A DNA stretch of 56,079 nt from Clostridioides difficile. Its GTDB lineage: Bacteria; Bacillota; Clostridia; Peptostreptococcales; Peptostreptococcaceae. Below the pieces are notes generated by a model. It saw only the letters and a program-made list of their open reading frames with translations. It was not told the origin of the DNA and ran no database searches. Position numbers and translations under genes: made by a program. Of the stretch, positions 17,625 through 26,940 are shown in pieces. Numbering within the stretch: the first letter of the stretch is position 1; every line of letters starts with the position of its first letter. The DNA lies in contig NZ_JRHN01000045.1 of assembly GCF_001299635.1 (NCBI RefSeq), forward strand, positions 1 through 56,079, given 5' to 3'.

Positions 17625-17894
17625 ATGAACTTTGAATACTATTACTTAATTCAAGATATTACAGGTATATTATTGGCATTTGTAGGGCTTAGAATGTCTG
17701 TCCTAGGATTTAGAATACTTTCAATAAAAGGTATTTCTATAAATTCGCTTTTAATTCTAATTAAATATTGTTTATTTACTATAGCAGGATTAAATTTATT
17801 GATATCTAAGTTTGGAATTATTCACTGGATTTTAAGTATTTGTATGATAGCAATATCCATAATAATTAATCCTAGAATTAAGGCAGCCAAATAG
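17625..17894 (+). CDS. Small membrane protein, third gene of the sigma-54 operon
   Basis: 89 residues with about three hydrophobic segments and no recognised family. It begins 2 bases after the antiporter stop, so it is almost certainly translated from the same mRNA. It may be an accessory subunit of the transporter, but nothing in the sequence proves it. A terminator follows. Confidence 0.65.
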   Translation: MNFEYYYLIQDITGILLAFVGLRMSVLGFRILSIKGISINSLLILIKYCLFTIAGLNLLISKFGIIHWILSICMIAISIIINPRIKAAK

Positions 17895-17923
17895 AAATAA
17901 CCATAAAGCTTAAAATTTTATAA

Positions 17924-17960
17924 AAAAGAAACTGCTTCATATATTAAAGCAGTTTCTTTT
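17924..17960. terminator. Bidirectional terminator
   Basis: A perfect 14-base stem (17924-17937 with 17947-17960; core GAAACTGCTT) with A and T tracts lies between the sigma-54 operon and the convergent surface-protein gene. Confidence 0.9.
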
Positions 17961-17974
17961 ACTATTATTTATAA

Positions 17975-19402
17975 TTAAATAACTGGTGTATCAGATAAAT
18001 AATCATTACTTACATAACCATATCCACCACTATATTTTATTTTTACCCATCCTGTAGCAAACATTTCTATTGTTTCCACTTTACTTCCATATGAAAGATG
18101 TCCTATTTTTTCATCTTCTGTACTTGGTCCTTTTCTAACATTAAGACCGTCTTTTTCTTTTACATACTTTATTTTTACATTTTCATTACTACTATCAGGC
18201 TTATTATTTGTCAGATAAGACCCACTAACATACCCAATATCTTCATTGTATTTTATTTTTACCCATCCTGTTTTTAATACTTCTAAAACTTCTACTTCAT
18301 CACCATTATTTAAATATCCTATAACAGAAGCTTCTATTGTAGCATCACTTCTTATATTCACCTTATCTGTATTAGTTACATACATTACTTTCTTATTAGT
18401 ACTATTTGTTTGTAACTCTTTTAATTCTTTAAATGCACTCTCATTCCCTCCACTACCAACTTGAGTTATAGAGGTAGCACTTTTATTTGAAAATACACTC
18501 TTTTGTGTTGTACTTAATTGTTCCCCTACTATAAGTACAGGAGAATCTTCTTTTGACGCCAGCACTCCTACTGCTAGAGCATCTATAAGTTGATTTTGCT
18601 TTTTCATTCCATCTTTGGCTACAAATACATTATTTAATTTATTGGATGTATAAAACTTTTCTATTACTTTACCATTAGTTTCATTTCTATTTGCTCCACC
18701 TATTCTTTCAGAATTAGGTAAGCTTTGTTTTATTTTATCTGATACAGCATTAGTAGAGCCTATTATGTATGATTTACTTATATTCTTAGATTCTATAAAA
18801 TCTTTAAAGCTAGATATTCCAGATGAATCAGACACTGGAAGTATAACCATTCCATTAGTCGCAGCTACAGAAGCTATACTAACTGCATCAGCAAGACCTG
18901 TATATCCATTTACTATAGCTATTTCTGATATATCTTTTAATTCCTCTATCTTTTTAGCTATACTCAAGGCTGTTTGGTATCTATCACTACCACCAACTCT
19001 ATCAGTAGTTAGATTATTAGATTCTAACTGTTTTTGTACATCATTTGATACAGAACTAGATAGTCCAATTATATAAACTTTTTTAACTCCTAATCTCTTT
19101 AATTCTTTCTCAGTTTGTGAATTTAGATTGTTTTTTTCTGTCAATAGTATAGGAGCATTTTTTAATTTTGCAAATGGTGTTACAGACAATGCATCTACAA
19201 TAGATTCACTATTTACAACTACAGCCTCATTTGCACTACTCCATCCTTTTTTACTTACTTCAATAGCAGTTTGGTATCTATCCTGACCTACTAAAGTATT
19301 TTCCAATGTTGTTCTACTTATTTCATTTGCATGTGACACTGGTGATAAGCTTAAAACTAGAGATAAACACAATACGGATGATATTGATTTAGTTAATTTC
19401 AT
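17975..19402 (-). CDS. cwp14: Cell-wall protein with three CWB2 repeats and two SH3b domains (Cwp14-like)
   Basis: 475 residues from the ATG at 19402, chosen because it follows TAGGGGGAG and opens a clean signal peptide (MKLTKSISS... cut near SHA-NE); the longer frame to 19480 has no ribosome site. Three CWB2 modules follow, recognised by GQDRYQTAIEVS, GGSDRYQTALSIA and GGANRNETNGKVI; these anchor C. difficile Cwp proteins to the PSII wall polymer. Two bacterial SH3 domains end the protein (about 345-405 and 412-472; VNIRSDATIEASVIG and LNVRKGPSTEDEKIG), which probably bind peptidoglycan. No enzymatic domain is seen. The number 14 is from recall of this domain order and location. Confidence 0.83.
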   Translation of the reverse strand: MKLTKSISSVLCLSLVLSLSPVSHANEISRTTLENTLVGQDRYQTAIEVSKKGWSSANEAVVVNSESIVDALSVTPFAKLKNAPILLTEKNNLNSQTEKELKRLGVKKVYIIGLSSSVSNDVQKQLESNNLTTDRVGGSDRYQTALSIAKKIEELKDISEIAIVNGYTGLADAVSIASVAATNGMVILPVSDSSGISSFKDFIESKNISKSYIIGSTNAVSDKIKQSLPNSERIGGANRNETNGKVIEKFYTSNKLNNVFVAKDGMKKQNQLIDALAVGVLASKEDSPVLIVGEQLSTTQKSVFSNKSATSITQVGSGGNESAFKELKELQTNSTNKKVMYVTNTDKVNIRSDATIEASVIGYLNNGDEVEVLEVLKTGWVKIKYNEDIGYVSGSYLTNNKPDSSNENVKIKYVKEKDGLNVRKGPSTEDEKIGHLSYGSKVETIEMFATGWVKIKYSGGYGYVSNDYLSDTPVI

Positions 19403-19805
19403 CTTAACTCCCCCTAAAATTATAGTATCTAAATTTTTCCTATTTAAAATAGTATAACATAATAATTTAGCTAATATCATTACTCTAAGATATTAAATAA
19501 TATAAATAAAATTTTATTTTTAATATATCTTAACTTCTATAATAATTTTTTACCTTGCTTGATATACAATTTATTTCTCAGATATATTTTTATATAATTA
19601 AAATTTTCAGCATTATTTCTTTAATTAATTATATATTGGACTCATTTTTTTTAATTAGATTATGTATAATACATAAAGAACTATGTGATTAACTTTTTGA
19701 TATACTATAGTTTATTATACAAGCTTTATATTATAATGTATAATATATAGTTAATTATCAAATTGATATAACTCAAGTCATATTAAAAGAGGTGTATTTT
19801 ATATT
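19403..19805. other. Divergent intergenic region cwp14 / LysR
   Basis: A 403-base, extremely AT-rich region (roughly 85 percent by eye) with many TATAAT-like words, so individual promoters cannot be singled out. It must hold the promoters of both divergent genes. No small gene or clear hairpin was seen. Confidence 0.5.
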
Positions 19806-20675
19806 ATGGATTTATTGCATCTTAAGTACTTTCAAACAGTTGCTAGAATGGAACACATAACAAAAGCATCACAAAAACTAAATATAGCACAACCAGCTTT
19901 AAGTAAGACCATATCTTCTTTAGAAAGAGAACTTGGAGTCAAGTTGTTTGATAGAAAAGGAAGATATATTGTATTAAATGAATATGGAAAATTATTTTTA
20001 AAAAGAGTGGATAGTATTTTAGATTTGGTAGAAATGTCAAAAAAGGAATTACGAGATACTTCTTTAGAGAACTCAGGAGAAGTAAAAATATTAGCTACTG
20101 CAGCAGCTAATGTACTACCTTCACTTTTAAGTAATTTTAGAAAACTATATCCTAACATTACTTTTAATGTCTCACATACTCTGCCATCTTCTTACAAGAA
20201 AAGTGATTTTGATTTGTATATATCTTCTTCATTTACAAAAATAAATTCAGAAAATAATATAACCTTAACTTGTGAAGAGATATTACTAGGTATTTCAATT
20301 AACCACAACTTATCTTTAAAAGATGAAGTCTACCTAAGTGAAGTTTCTGATGAAAACTTCATAGTTATAACTAAGGGTGAGAACTATAGAGAAATAATAG
20401 ATATACTATGTGAATCTGCTAATTTTAAACCAAAAATAGCCTTTGAATGCGATTCACCATATACAATCTATGCACTCATAAAATCACTTCAAGGTGTTGG
20501 ATTTATATGTGGAAAATCATGGGGATTATCTAAAGACCCAGAAATTAAACTATTACATATAAAAGATATTGAATTTAAAAGATACTTAAATCTATCATGG
20601 TTTAATGAAAATTACACATCTAAAGCTGTGTTATTATTTAAAGACTTTCTTATTAACTATTTTAAAAATCTTTAA
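19806..20675 (+). CDS. LysR-family transcriptional regulator
   Basis: 289 residues. The N-terminal winged helix (about 1-60; FQTVARMEHITKASQKLNIAQPALSKTISSLE) is the canonical LysR DNA-binding domain, followed by the effector-binding domain. It is the only regulator divergent from the surface-protein gene, and the small Cys protein lies 62 bases downstream in the same direction. Its target and ligand are unknown; LysR proteins usually control the divergent neighbour or their own operon. Confidence 0.88.
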   Translation: MDLLHLKYFQTVARMEHITKASQKLNIAQPALSKTISSLERELGVKLFDRKGRYIVLNEYGKLFLKRVDSILDLVEMSKKELRDTSLENSGEVKILATAAANVLPSLLSNFRKLYPNITFNVSHTLPSSYKKSDFDLYISSSFTKINSENNITLTCEEILLGISINHNLSLKDEVYLSEVSDENFIVITKGENYREIIDILCESANFKPKIAFECDSPYTIYALIKSLQGVGFICGKSWGLSKDPEIKLLHIKDIEFKRYLNLSWFNENYTSKAVLLFKDFLINYFKNL

Positions 20676-20737
20676 ATAAAATCTATAATTATAGTCTTTT
20701 TATATTAAATAAAAATACAAGGGGGATGTATAAAAAT

Positions 20738-21004
20738 ATGGCTAGAAGACCAAAGATAAAGATAAGCTTAATAGATAAAAAAGAAAAAGGTGCTTGTCAT
20801 TATGGACATAAGATTGGAGATTCATTTGATTTTGATACAGAAAGAGGAAAATTATGTCCAATGGCATTACATGTAGCTTTTCCTTATATTGACATTCTAA
20901 GATATGGTGGAAGCATACCTGGTGAGGAAAATAAAAACGAATGTGTATTTTGTTGCCCAGATGCCAAAATTATAAACATATTTAAAATAGAAAAAATAGA
21001 TTAA
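20738..21004 (+). CDS. Small cysteine-rich TIGR04076-type protein
   Basis: 88 residues from the ATG at 20738. An earlier in-frame ATG at 20726 abuts the AAGGGGG ribosome site with no spacing, so the second ATG fits better. Conserved features are CHYGHKIGD, KLCPMALHVAFPYI and CVFCCPD, the pattern of the TIGR04076 family of unknown function; the Cys/His pairs suggest metal binding. It may be co-transcribed with the LysR gene. Confidence 0.72.
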   Translation: MARRPKIKISLIDKKEKGACHYGHKIGDSFDFDTERGKLCPMALHVAFPYIDILRYGGSIPGEENKNECVFCCPDAKIINIFKIEKID

Positions 21005-21007
21005 CTA

Positions 21008-21048
21008 AAAAAGTCTGAATATAAATATGCTTTATATCCAGACTTTTT
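21008..21048. terminator. Bidirectional terminator
   Basis: AAAAAGTCTG (21008-21017) pairs with CAGACTTTTT (21039-21048), and an inner ATATAAA/TTTATAT extends the stem. It lies between the small Cys-protein gene and the convergent aspS. Confidence 0.85.
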
Positions 21049-21074
21049 ACATTTTAATTTCTTATAACTATATA

Positions 21075-22862
21075 TTATTCGTTGTCTTTTATATCAACTT
21101 TTATACTTAATTCTTCTAATTGCTCATCTTCTGCTAATGTTGGAGCATTTGTCATAGGACAAACAGCATTTTGATTTTTAGGGAATGCAATAACCTCTCT
21201 TATATTGTCAGCTCCTGCAAGTAACATAACAAGTCTATCAAGACCAAAAGCTAAACCAGCATGAGGAGGAGTTCCATATTTAAATGCTTCTAATAAGTAT
21301 CCAAACTTCTCATTAGCTCTTTCTTCTGTAAAACCAAGTGCTTTAAACATTTTTGATTGTACATCAGAATTTGATATTCTAACACTTCCTCCACCTATCT
21401 CATAACCATTCAATACGATGTCATAAGCTTTAGCTCTTAAAGATGCTTTATCACCTTCTTCTAACTTGTCTAAGTCTTCATCCATAGGTGATGTAAATGG
21501 GTGATGCATTGCTGAGAATTTTCCTGTTTCTTCATCTTCTTCAAAAACAGGGAATTCAGTTACCCATAATAGATTATATACATTTTTATCTAACATGTTA
21601 AGTCTATTAGCTACTTCAAGTCTAACTTGTCCTAAAGCATCAAATACTACTGAGTTTTTATCAGCTACAAATAAAAGCAAATCTCCTGCTTCAGCATTCA
21701 TTCTTGTAAGTATAGCATTCATTTCTTCTTCATTAAAGAATTTTGCTATTGGAGAAGTTACTCCTTCTTGTCCTACTTTCATCCAAGCAAGACCTTTTGC
21801 TCTATATGTTTTAGCATGTTCCTCTAATGATGATATTTGCTTTCTAGTAAAATCATCAGCTTTACCCTTTACATTTATACCTCTAACACTTTTACCTGGC
21901 TGTGTAGCATCTGCAAACACTTTGAACCCACAGTTACAAACAACATCAGATATATCTGTTAATTCATATCCAAATCTAGTGTCTGGCTTATCTGAACCAT
22001 ATCTAGACATAGCTTCTGCATAAGTCATCTTAGGAAGTGGAAGTGTTAATTCTACATCTAAAACTTCTTTAAATATAGCTTCAAGCAATCCTTCAATCAT
22101 ATTCATAACATCTTCTTGCTCAACAAAAGACATTTCACAGTCTATTTGTGTAAACTCTGGCTGTCTATCTGCTCTTAAATCTTCATCTCTAAAACATTTA
22201 ACTATTTGGAAATATCTATCCATACCACTTACCATTAATAACTGTTTATATAATTGTGGTGATTGTGGTAATGCATAAAATTTACCTGGATTAACTCTAC
22301 TTGGTACAAGGTAATCTCTTGCTCCTTCTGGAGTTGGTGCAATTAAAAATGGTGTTTCTATTTCGCAAAATCTATTATTCGATAAGTAATTTCTTGTAAT
22401 ATTCATTACTTTATGTCTTAATTTTAAGTTTCTTTGCATAGATGCTTTTCTTAAATCTAAGTATCTATATTTTAATCTTAATGCTTCTGAAACATCATCA
22501 TCATCTTTTATATAAATAGGTGGAGTTTCTGACTTATTTAAGATTCTAAGTTCAGTGGCAAATATTTCTATATCTCCAGTTGGCATATTAGGATTTTTAG
22601 ATTGTCTTTCGCATACTTTCCCTTTTGCAGCTATTACAAATTCAGCTCCTAATTTTTCAGCTTTTTCAAAAGCTTCTTTATCTACATCTGTATCAAAAAC
22701 TATTTGACATAATCCACTTGTATCTCTTAAATCAACAAATACAAGACCACCTAAGTTTCTTTTTTTCTGTACCCATCCCATAAGTACAACTTCTTCATTT
22801 ATGTTTTTTTCTCTCAACTCTCCACAGTAGTGAGTTCTCTTTAGACCCTTTAAAGTTTCCAA
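21075..22862 (-). CDS. aspS: Aspartyl-tRNA synthetase
   Basis: 595 residues, bacterial class II synthetase charging tRNA-Asp. The N-terminal OB fold (about 15-105; VVLMGWVQKKRNLGGLVFVDLRD), the class II core with SPQLYKQLLMVSGMDRYFQI and FRDEDLRADRQPEFTQIDCE, the bacterial GAD insertion (about 290-410), and the final GLAFGLDRLVMLLAGADNIR are all present. It lies 73 bases after hisS, the usual hisS-aspS pair, at the end of the long housekeeping run. Confidence 0.97.
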   Translation of the reverse strand: METLKGLKRTHYCGELREKNINEEVVLMGWVQKKRNLGGLVFVDLRDTSGLCQIVFDTDVDKEAFEKAEKLGAEFVIAAKGKVCERQSKNPNMPTGDIEIFATELRILNKSETPPIYIKDDDDVSEALRLKYRYLDLRKASMQRNLKLRHKVMNITRNYLSNNRFCEIETPFLIAPTPEGARDYLVPSRVNPGKFYALPQSPQLYKQLLMVSGMDRYFQIVKCFRDEDLRADRQPEFTQIDCEMSFVEQEDVMNMIEGLLEAIFKEVLDVELTLPLPKMTYAEAMSRYGSDKPDTRFGYELTDISDVVCNCGFKVFADATQPGKSVRGINVKGKADDFTRKQISSLEEHAKTYRAKGLAWMKVGQEGVTSPIAKFFNEEEMNAILTRMNAEAGDLLLFVADKNSVVFDALGQVRLEVANRLNMLDKNVYNLLWVTEFPVFEEDEETGKFSAMHHPFTSPMDEDLDKLEEGDKASLRAKAYDIVLNGYEIGGGSVRISNSDVQSKMFKALGFTEERANEKFGYLLEAFKYGTPPHAGLAFGLDRLVMLLAGADNIREVIAFPKNQNAVCPMTNAPTLAEDEQLEELSIKVDIKDNE

Positions 22863-22935
22863 GATACTACCTCCATTTTATTTAATTTTAATGCTATATT
22901 ATTATCTAATATGCAAAACATCATACTTTCTTATT

Positions 22936-24198
22936 TTACAGCTTTTGTTTTAATTCTTCAACTAATGTACTTAATTTTACAGTAATTTGCTCTGATGTTT
23001 TCATATTTTTTAATGTTGCAGTATCATTTTTAAGCTCATCATCGCCAATTACTATTGTAAATTTAGAATTTATCTTATCTGAATATTTAAATTGTGCTTT
23101 GACACTTCTCTCTATATGGTCTTTATCTGCACTTATATGATTTTTTCTCAATTCTTTTAATAGGTTAAAGCTTTTTGTATTTGCTTCTTCTCCTATTGTT
23201 ACTATAAATATGTCTGTAGACTGTGGATTTTCTATTTCAATACCATTGTTTTCAAGTGTAAGTAAAAGTCTTTCAATTCCTAATCCAAATCCAATCCCAC
23301 TTATACCTTTTGGTCCTCCTAGTTGCTCAACAAGACCATCATATCTACCTCCACCACATACAGTACTTTGCGCTCCTATATCATTAGATATAATTTCAAA
23401 GGCAGTTTTTCTGTAATAGTCTAGTCCTCTAACTATTGTTTTATCAACTACAAAGTTTATATCCATTTCATTTAAATATTCTTGTAATTTCGCAAAGTGA
23501 GTCTTGCAATCATCACATAAATGGTCTGCAATAAATGGTATATCCTTAATATTTTCCTTACATGTAGGATTTTTGCAATCTATAACCCTCATTGGATTTT
23601 TTTCTCTTCTTTCATTACAAGTTTCGCATAATACATCTGCTTTTGAATCAAGATATTCTTTTAATAAAGCATTGTATTCTTTTCTACAAACTGGACAACC
23701 AACTGAATTTATGCTTACTATTAAATCCTTTAGCCCAACTTCATTAAAAAATTGAACAGCTAATGCTATTATTTCAGCATCCATTGAAGGAGTGTCACTT
23801 CCAAGTGCTTCTATACCAAATTGATGAAATTGTCTTTGTCTTCCAGCTTGAGGTCTTTCGTATCTAAAACAAGGTGTAACATAAAATAACTTAGTTGGCT
23901 GAGTATCTGCATACAATTTATTTTCTATAAATGCCCTTACTACACCTGCTGTTCCCTCTGGCTTTAATGTAATTTCTCTGTCTCCTTTATCTTTAAAAGA
24001 ATACATTTCTTTTTGAACTATATCTGTAGTATCTCCAACACTTCTTTTAAAAAGTTCTGTATGTTCAAATATAGGTGTTATCATTTCTTCATATCCATAT
24101 AAAGCACATATTTCTCTAAATTTATTTTCTACATAACTCCATTTATAAGCCTCTTTTGGAGTTATGTCTTTAGTTCCTCTAGGAGCTTTAGTCAACAT
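22936..24198 (-). CDS. hisS: Histidyl-tRNA synthetase
   Basis: 420 residues, class II. Motifs include PRGTKDITP at the N-terminus, RYERPQAGRQRQFHQFG (motif 2), the histidine-specific RGLDYYRKTAFEI, and GFGLGIERLL (motif 3), with a C-terminal anticodon-binding domain (about 325-420). It overlaps the end of hemZ by 11 bases, so it is translationally coupled to it. Confidence 0.97.
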   Translation of the reverse strand: MLTKAPRGTKDITPKEAYKWSYVENKFREICALYGYEEMITPIFEHTELFKRSVGDTTDIVQKEMYSFKDKGDREITLKPEGTAGVVRAFIENKLYADTQPTKLFYVTPCFRYERPQAGRQRQFHQFGIEALGSDTPSMDAEIIALAVQFFNEVGLKDLIVSINSVGCPVCRKEYNALLKEYLDSKADVLCETCNERREKNPMRVIDCKNPTCKENIKDIPFIADHLCDDCKTHFAKLQEYLNEMDINFVVDKTIVRGLDYYRKTAFEIISNDIGAQSTVCGGGRYDGLVEQLGGPKGISGIGFGLGIERLLLTLENNGIEIENPQSTDIFIVTIGEEANTKSFNLLKELRKNHISADKDHIERSVKAQFKYSDKINSKFTIVIGDDELKNDTATLKNMKTSEQITVKLSTLVEELKQKL

Positions 24199-25747
24199 TT
24201 TTATATACCTCTTCTTTCTTCCTTTTTATCATTTCATCTACTCTTGCAATGTATTGTTCAACGTTTTTTACATTTTCTACTCTTTCAATTCTATCTTCAT
24301 CTACATAAACAAATTTTGATATAGCACCTGCACCTAATGCATAGTTACTTTGCTTTTCCTCCATAATTTGTATATTATAAATGCACTCATATCCTTCTTT
24401 AGCATAACCTATATTTTCTAAATTGCCTAACATATGTTTTTGTCTGTACATATAATATGGGTTTAATCCCATATCTTTTGCATACTTCATTGATAAATCT
24501 ATCATTTTTACCATTTCTTCATACTGTGTTAGGTGTTCTTTATACATATCCATATTTATATTCAAGTTAGATGCTCTCTTTATAGCTAATGTGTGAACTG
24601 TAAGACTTTCAGGAGAAAGTTTTTTTATTTCTTCCAATGTATTCCTTACCATATTTAAGTCCTCATCTATAAGACCTAAAATTATATCCATGTTTATATT
24701 ATCAAATCCCATTCTACGAGCCATATTAAAGCAGTCTACTAAGTCAGAAACCTTGTGTTCTCTTCCAATTTTAACTAAAGTCTCATCATTCATAGTCTGA
24801 GGATTTATGCTAATTCTACTTACATTGTGTTTTTTTAATACTTTTAATTTTTGCTCTGTAATGGTATCTGGTCTACCTGCTTCTACAGTGAATTCCTTGA
24901 TTTTAGTTAAATCTAATTCACTAAACAATGAATTTATAAGCAAATCTAACTCTTCCTCATCCAATGTAGTAGGAGTTCCTCCACCAATATATAAAGTTTC
25001 AATTTCTTTATTAGTATCCTTAATAAGCTTGGCAAATCCCCTGATTTCTTCAATCAATTTATAAACATATTCTCTTTTCAAATGCCCAAATTGCTTTAAT
25101 GAGTTTGAAGGAAATGAACAATATACACATCTAGTTGGACAAAATGGAATACTTACATAAAGAGAAATTTTATTTTTATCTATAGGATACATAAATACTC
25201 GCTCTCTTTTGGCTATTTCAAGAGCTAAATCTATTTTCTCATCTATTATAAAATAATTATCTTTTAGAATGGTTCTTATGCTATTATCATCTAGCTTTTT
25301 ATCCATTAGATTGTGGACAATTTTGACTGGTCTAATACCAGTCAAAATTCCCCATGGAACATAAGAATTAAATATTTGCTTAAGCACTATAAACATGCTT
25401 TTTTTGATGCTTTCTTTACATAGTTTTTTAAAGTTTCTCTTACTTTCATTATCTAACTTATTCAAAAACTCTTCAATGGATTTGCTATTATCAAATCCAT
25501 TTAAAAATTCAATATTTATATTTTCTATATTTTGTATTGATTCATACTTCAAGTTTTCATCTTCATAATACTCAGTACTTGAAAACAAGACTCCATTTTC
25601 ATAAATCAACCTATTTATTAAATACATTGACTCCATGTTATTACCACATTTATCAGAGTCATTAAATTTAAATTCATTAGTAAACAATTTTATAAGTTCT
25701 GCTACTTCATACTTATAATCATGTCCTTTTAAAAAAACATATAACAT
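24188..25747 (-). CDS. hemZ: HemZ, oxygen-independent coproporphyrinogen III oxidase-like radical SAM protein
   Basis: 519 residues from the ATG at 25747 (a TTG one codon earlier is also possible); AAGGAG lies 8 bases upstream. An N-terminal HemZ-specific domain (about 1-160) precedes the radical SAM core with the iron-sulfur motif CPTRCVYC, ETLYIGGGTPTTL and HTLAIKRAS. The family includes true coproporphyrinogen dehydrogenases and proteins with other heme-related or unknown roles. C. difficile lacks most heme synthesis, so the true substrate is uncertain. Confidence 0.87.
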   Translation of the reverse strand: MLYVFLKGHDYKYEVAELIKLFTNEFKFNDSDKCGNNMESMYLINRLIYENGVLFSSTEYYEDENLKYESIQNIENINIEFLNGFDNSKSIEEFLNKLDNESKRNFKKLCKESIKKSMFIVLKQIFNSYVPWGILTGIRPVKIVHNLMDKKLDDNSIRTILKDNYFIIDEKIDLALEIAKRERVFMYPIDKNKISLYVSIPFCPTRCVYCSFPSNSLKQFGHLKREYVYKLIEEIRGFAKLIKDTNKEIETLYIGGGTPTTLDEEELDLLINSLFSELDLTKIKEFTVEAGRPDTITEQKLKVLKKHNVSRISINPQTMNDETLVKIGREHKVSDLVDCFNMARRMGFDNINMDIILGLIDEDLNMVRNTLEEIKKLSPESLTVHTLAIKRASNLNINMDMYKEHLTQYEEMVKMIDLSMKYAKDMGLNPYYMYRQKHMLGNLENIGYAKEGYECIYNIQIMEEKQSNYALGAGAISKFVYVDEDRIERVENVKNVEQYIARVDEMIKRKKEEVYKNVD

Positions 25748-25837
25748 CAACTTAACTCCTTCTATTTAACAGTAGAAGAACCCCATCTCTAATACAGTTA
25801 TTAAATATTTGATACATTATTTAATACTAATATAAAA

Positions 25838-26452
25838 TTACATATAAGGATTTGTCTTCTTCTCAACCCCTAGAGTACTAGCTGGTCCATGACCAGGATA
25901 TACTCTAACAGCATCTTCATATTTACATAATTTCTTAAGCGATTTTTCCATTTGATGAAAATCTCCACTATACAAATCAGTTCTACCAATACTTCCAGCA
26001 AATAAAGTATCTCCTGTAAACAATTCATCTTCAACTCTTATACACATACACCCTTGTGTGTGTCCTGGAGTGTGTAAGAAAGTCATTTTTAATTCACCAA
26101 GTTCAAGCTTGTCTTTATCATTTACATATATATCTGCATCAAACTCTTGTGCTCCACATCTCATTGTATAACTTAGATTTTTATTTTTATCATTTAATAA
26201 TTCTTTTTCATCAATATGTGCAACTACCTTAGCACCAGTTTTATCTTTAATATCTTTAACATATCCTATATGGTCTCCATGTCCATGAGTAAGAATTATA
26301 TATTCGATATTTAATTCATTTTCTTTTACAAAACTTAGAGTATCTACTAAACTTCCACCTGGGTCTATAACTGCACATTTTTTAGTTTTTTCATCACCTA
26401 ATACATAAGTATTTACTCCAAAATAACTATCTACAAATTTTTTTATAACCAT
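25838..26452 (-). CDS. Metallo-beta-lactamase-fold hydrolase (glyoxalase II-like)
   Basis: 204 residues. The di-metal motif THGHGDHIGYV, later HTPGHTQGCMC and GDTLFAGSIGRTDL, and the final YPGHGPAS are those of the small glyoxalase II-like (YqgX) subfamily. It probably hydrolyses a thioester; the substrate is not shown by the sequence. It lies between dtd (14 bases) and hemZ (90 bases) in the housekeeping operon. Confidence 0.85.
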   Translation of the reverse strand: MVIKKFVDSYFGVNTYVLGDEKTKKCAVIDPGGSLVDTLSFVKENELNIEYIILTHGHGDHIGYVKDIKDKTGAKVVAHIDEKELLNDKNKNLSYTMRCGAQEFDADIYVNDKDKLELGELKMTFLHTPGHTQGCMCIRVEDELFTGDTLFAGSIGRTDLYSGDFHQMEKSLKKLCKYEDAVRVYPGHGPASTLGVEKKTNPYM

Positions 26453-26466
26453 TAAAGTTTTCCCCC

Positions 26467-26916
26467 TTAAAAAGATTTACTTGAGTCTAATAGTATTGTT
26501 ACTGGACCATCATTAGTTAATTCTACCATCATATGAGCCGCAAATTTACCTGTACCAACTGTTACACCTTTATCTTTTGCTTTTTTTATAAACTCTTCAT
26601 ACAGATTATTTGCAAGTTCTGGTTTGGCCGCATTACTAAATCCAGGTCTTCTTCCTTTTCTACAATCTCCATATAAAGTAAATTGAGATACTACTAAAAG
26701 CTCTCCACCTATATCCATTAGAGATAAATTCATTTTGTCATCTTCATCTTCAAAAATTCTCAGATTCAATATTTTGTCAATCATATAATCTACATCACTT
26801 GATTTATCATCATGAGTCACTCCTAATAATACTAGTAACCCTTTATTTATTTGACCTATAGTGTTTTCATCTACTGTAACTTTAGATGAAGATACTCTTT
26901 GTACTACTGCTCTCAT
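26467..26916 (-). CDS. dtd: D-aminoacyl-tRNA deacylase
   Basis: 149 residues, the normal length. It removes D-amino acids (and glycine mischarged on tRNA-Ala) from tRNA. The catalytic SQFTLYGD motif and the cross-subunit Gly-Pro motif in NDGPVT are intact. It follows rsh by 24 bases, the common rsh-dtd order of Firmicutes. Confidence 0.95.
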   Translation of the reverse strand: MRAVVQRVSSSKVTVDENTIGQINKGLLVLLGVTHDDKSSDVDYMIDKILNLRIFEDEDDKMNLSLMDIGGELLVVSQFTLYGDCRKGRRPGFSNAAKPELANNLYEEFIKKAKDKGVTVGTGKFAAHMMVELTNDGPVTILLDSSKSF

Positions 26917-26940
26917 AGTTTCCTCCCTATTATTTTAACT

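Noticed and set aside
20726-20737. Earlier ATG for the small Cys-rich protein
   Set aside because: It directly abuts AAGGGGG with no spacing, while the ATG at 20738 is usable.
22863-22935. T-box leader for aspS or hisS
   Set aside because: The gap before aspS is 73 bases and hisS overlaps hemZ, so there is no room for a T-box.
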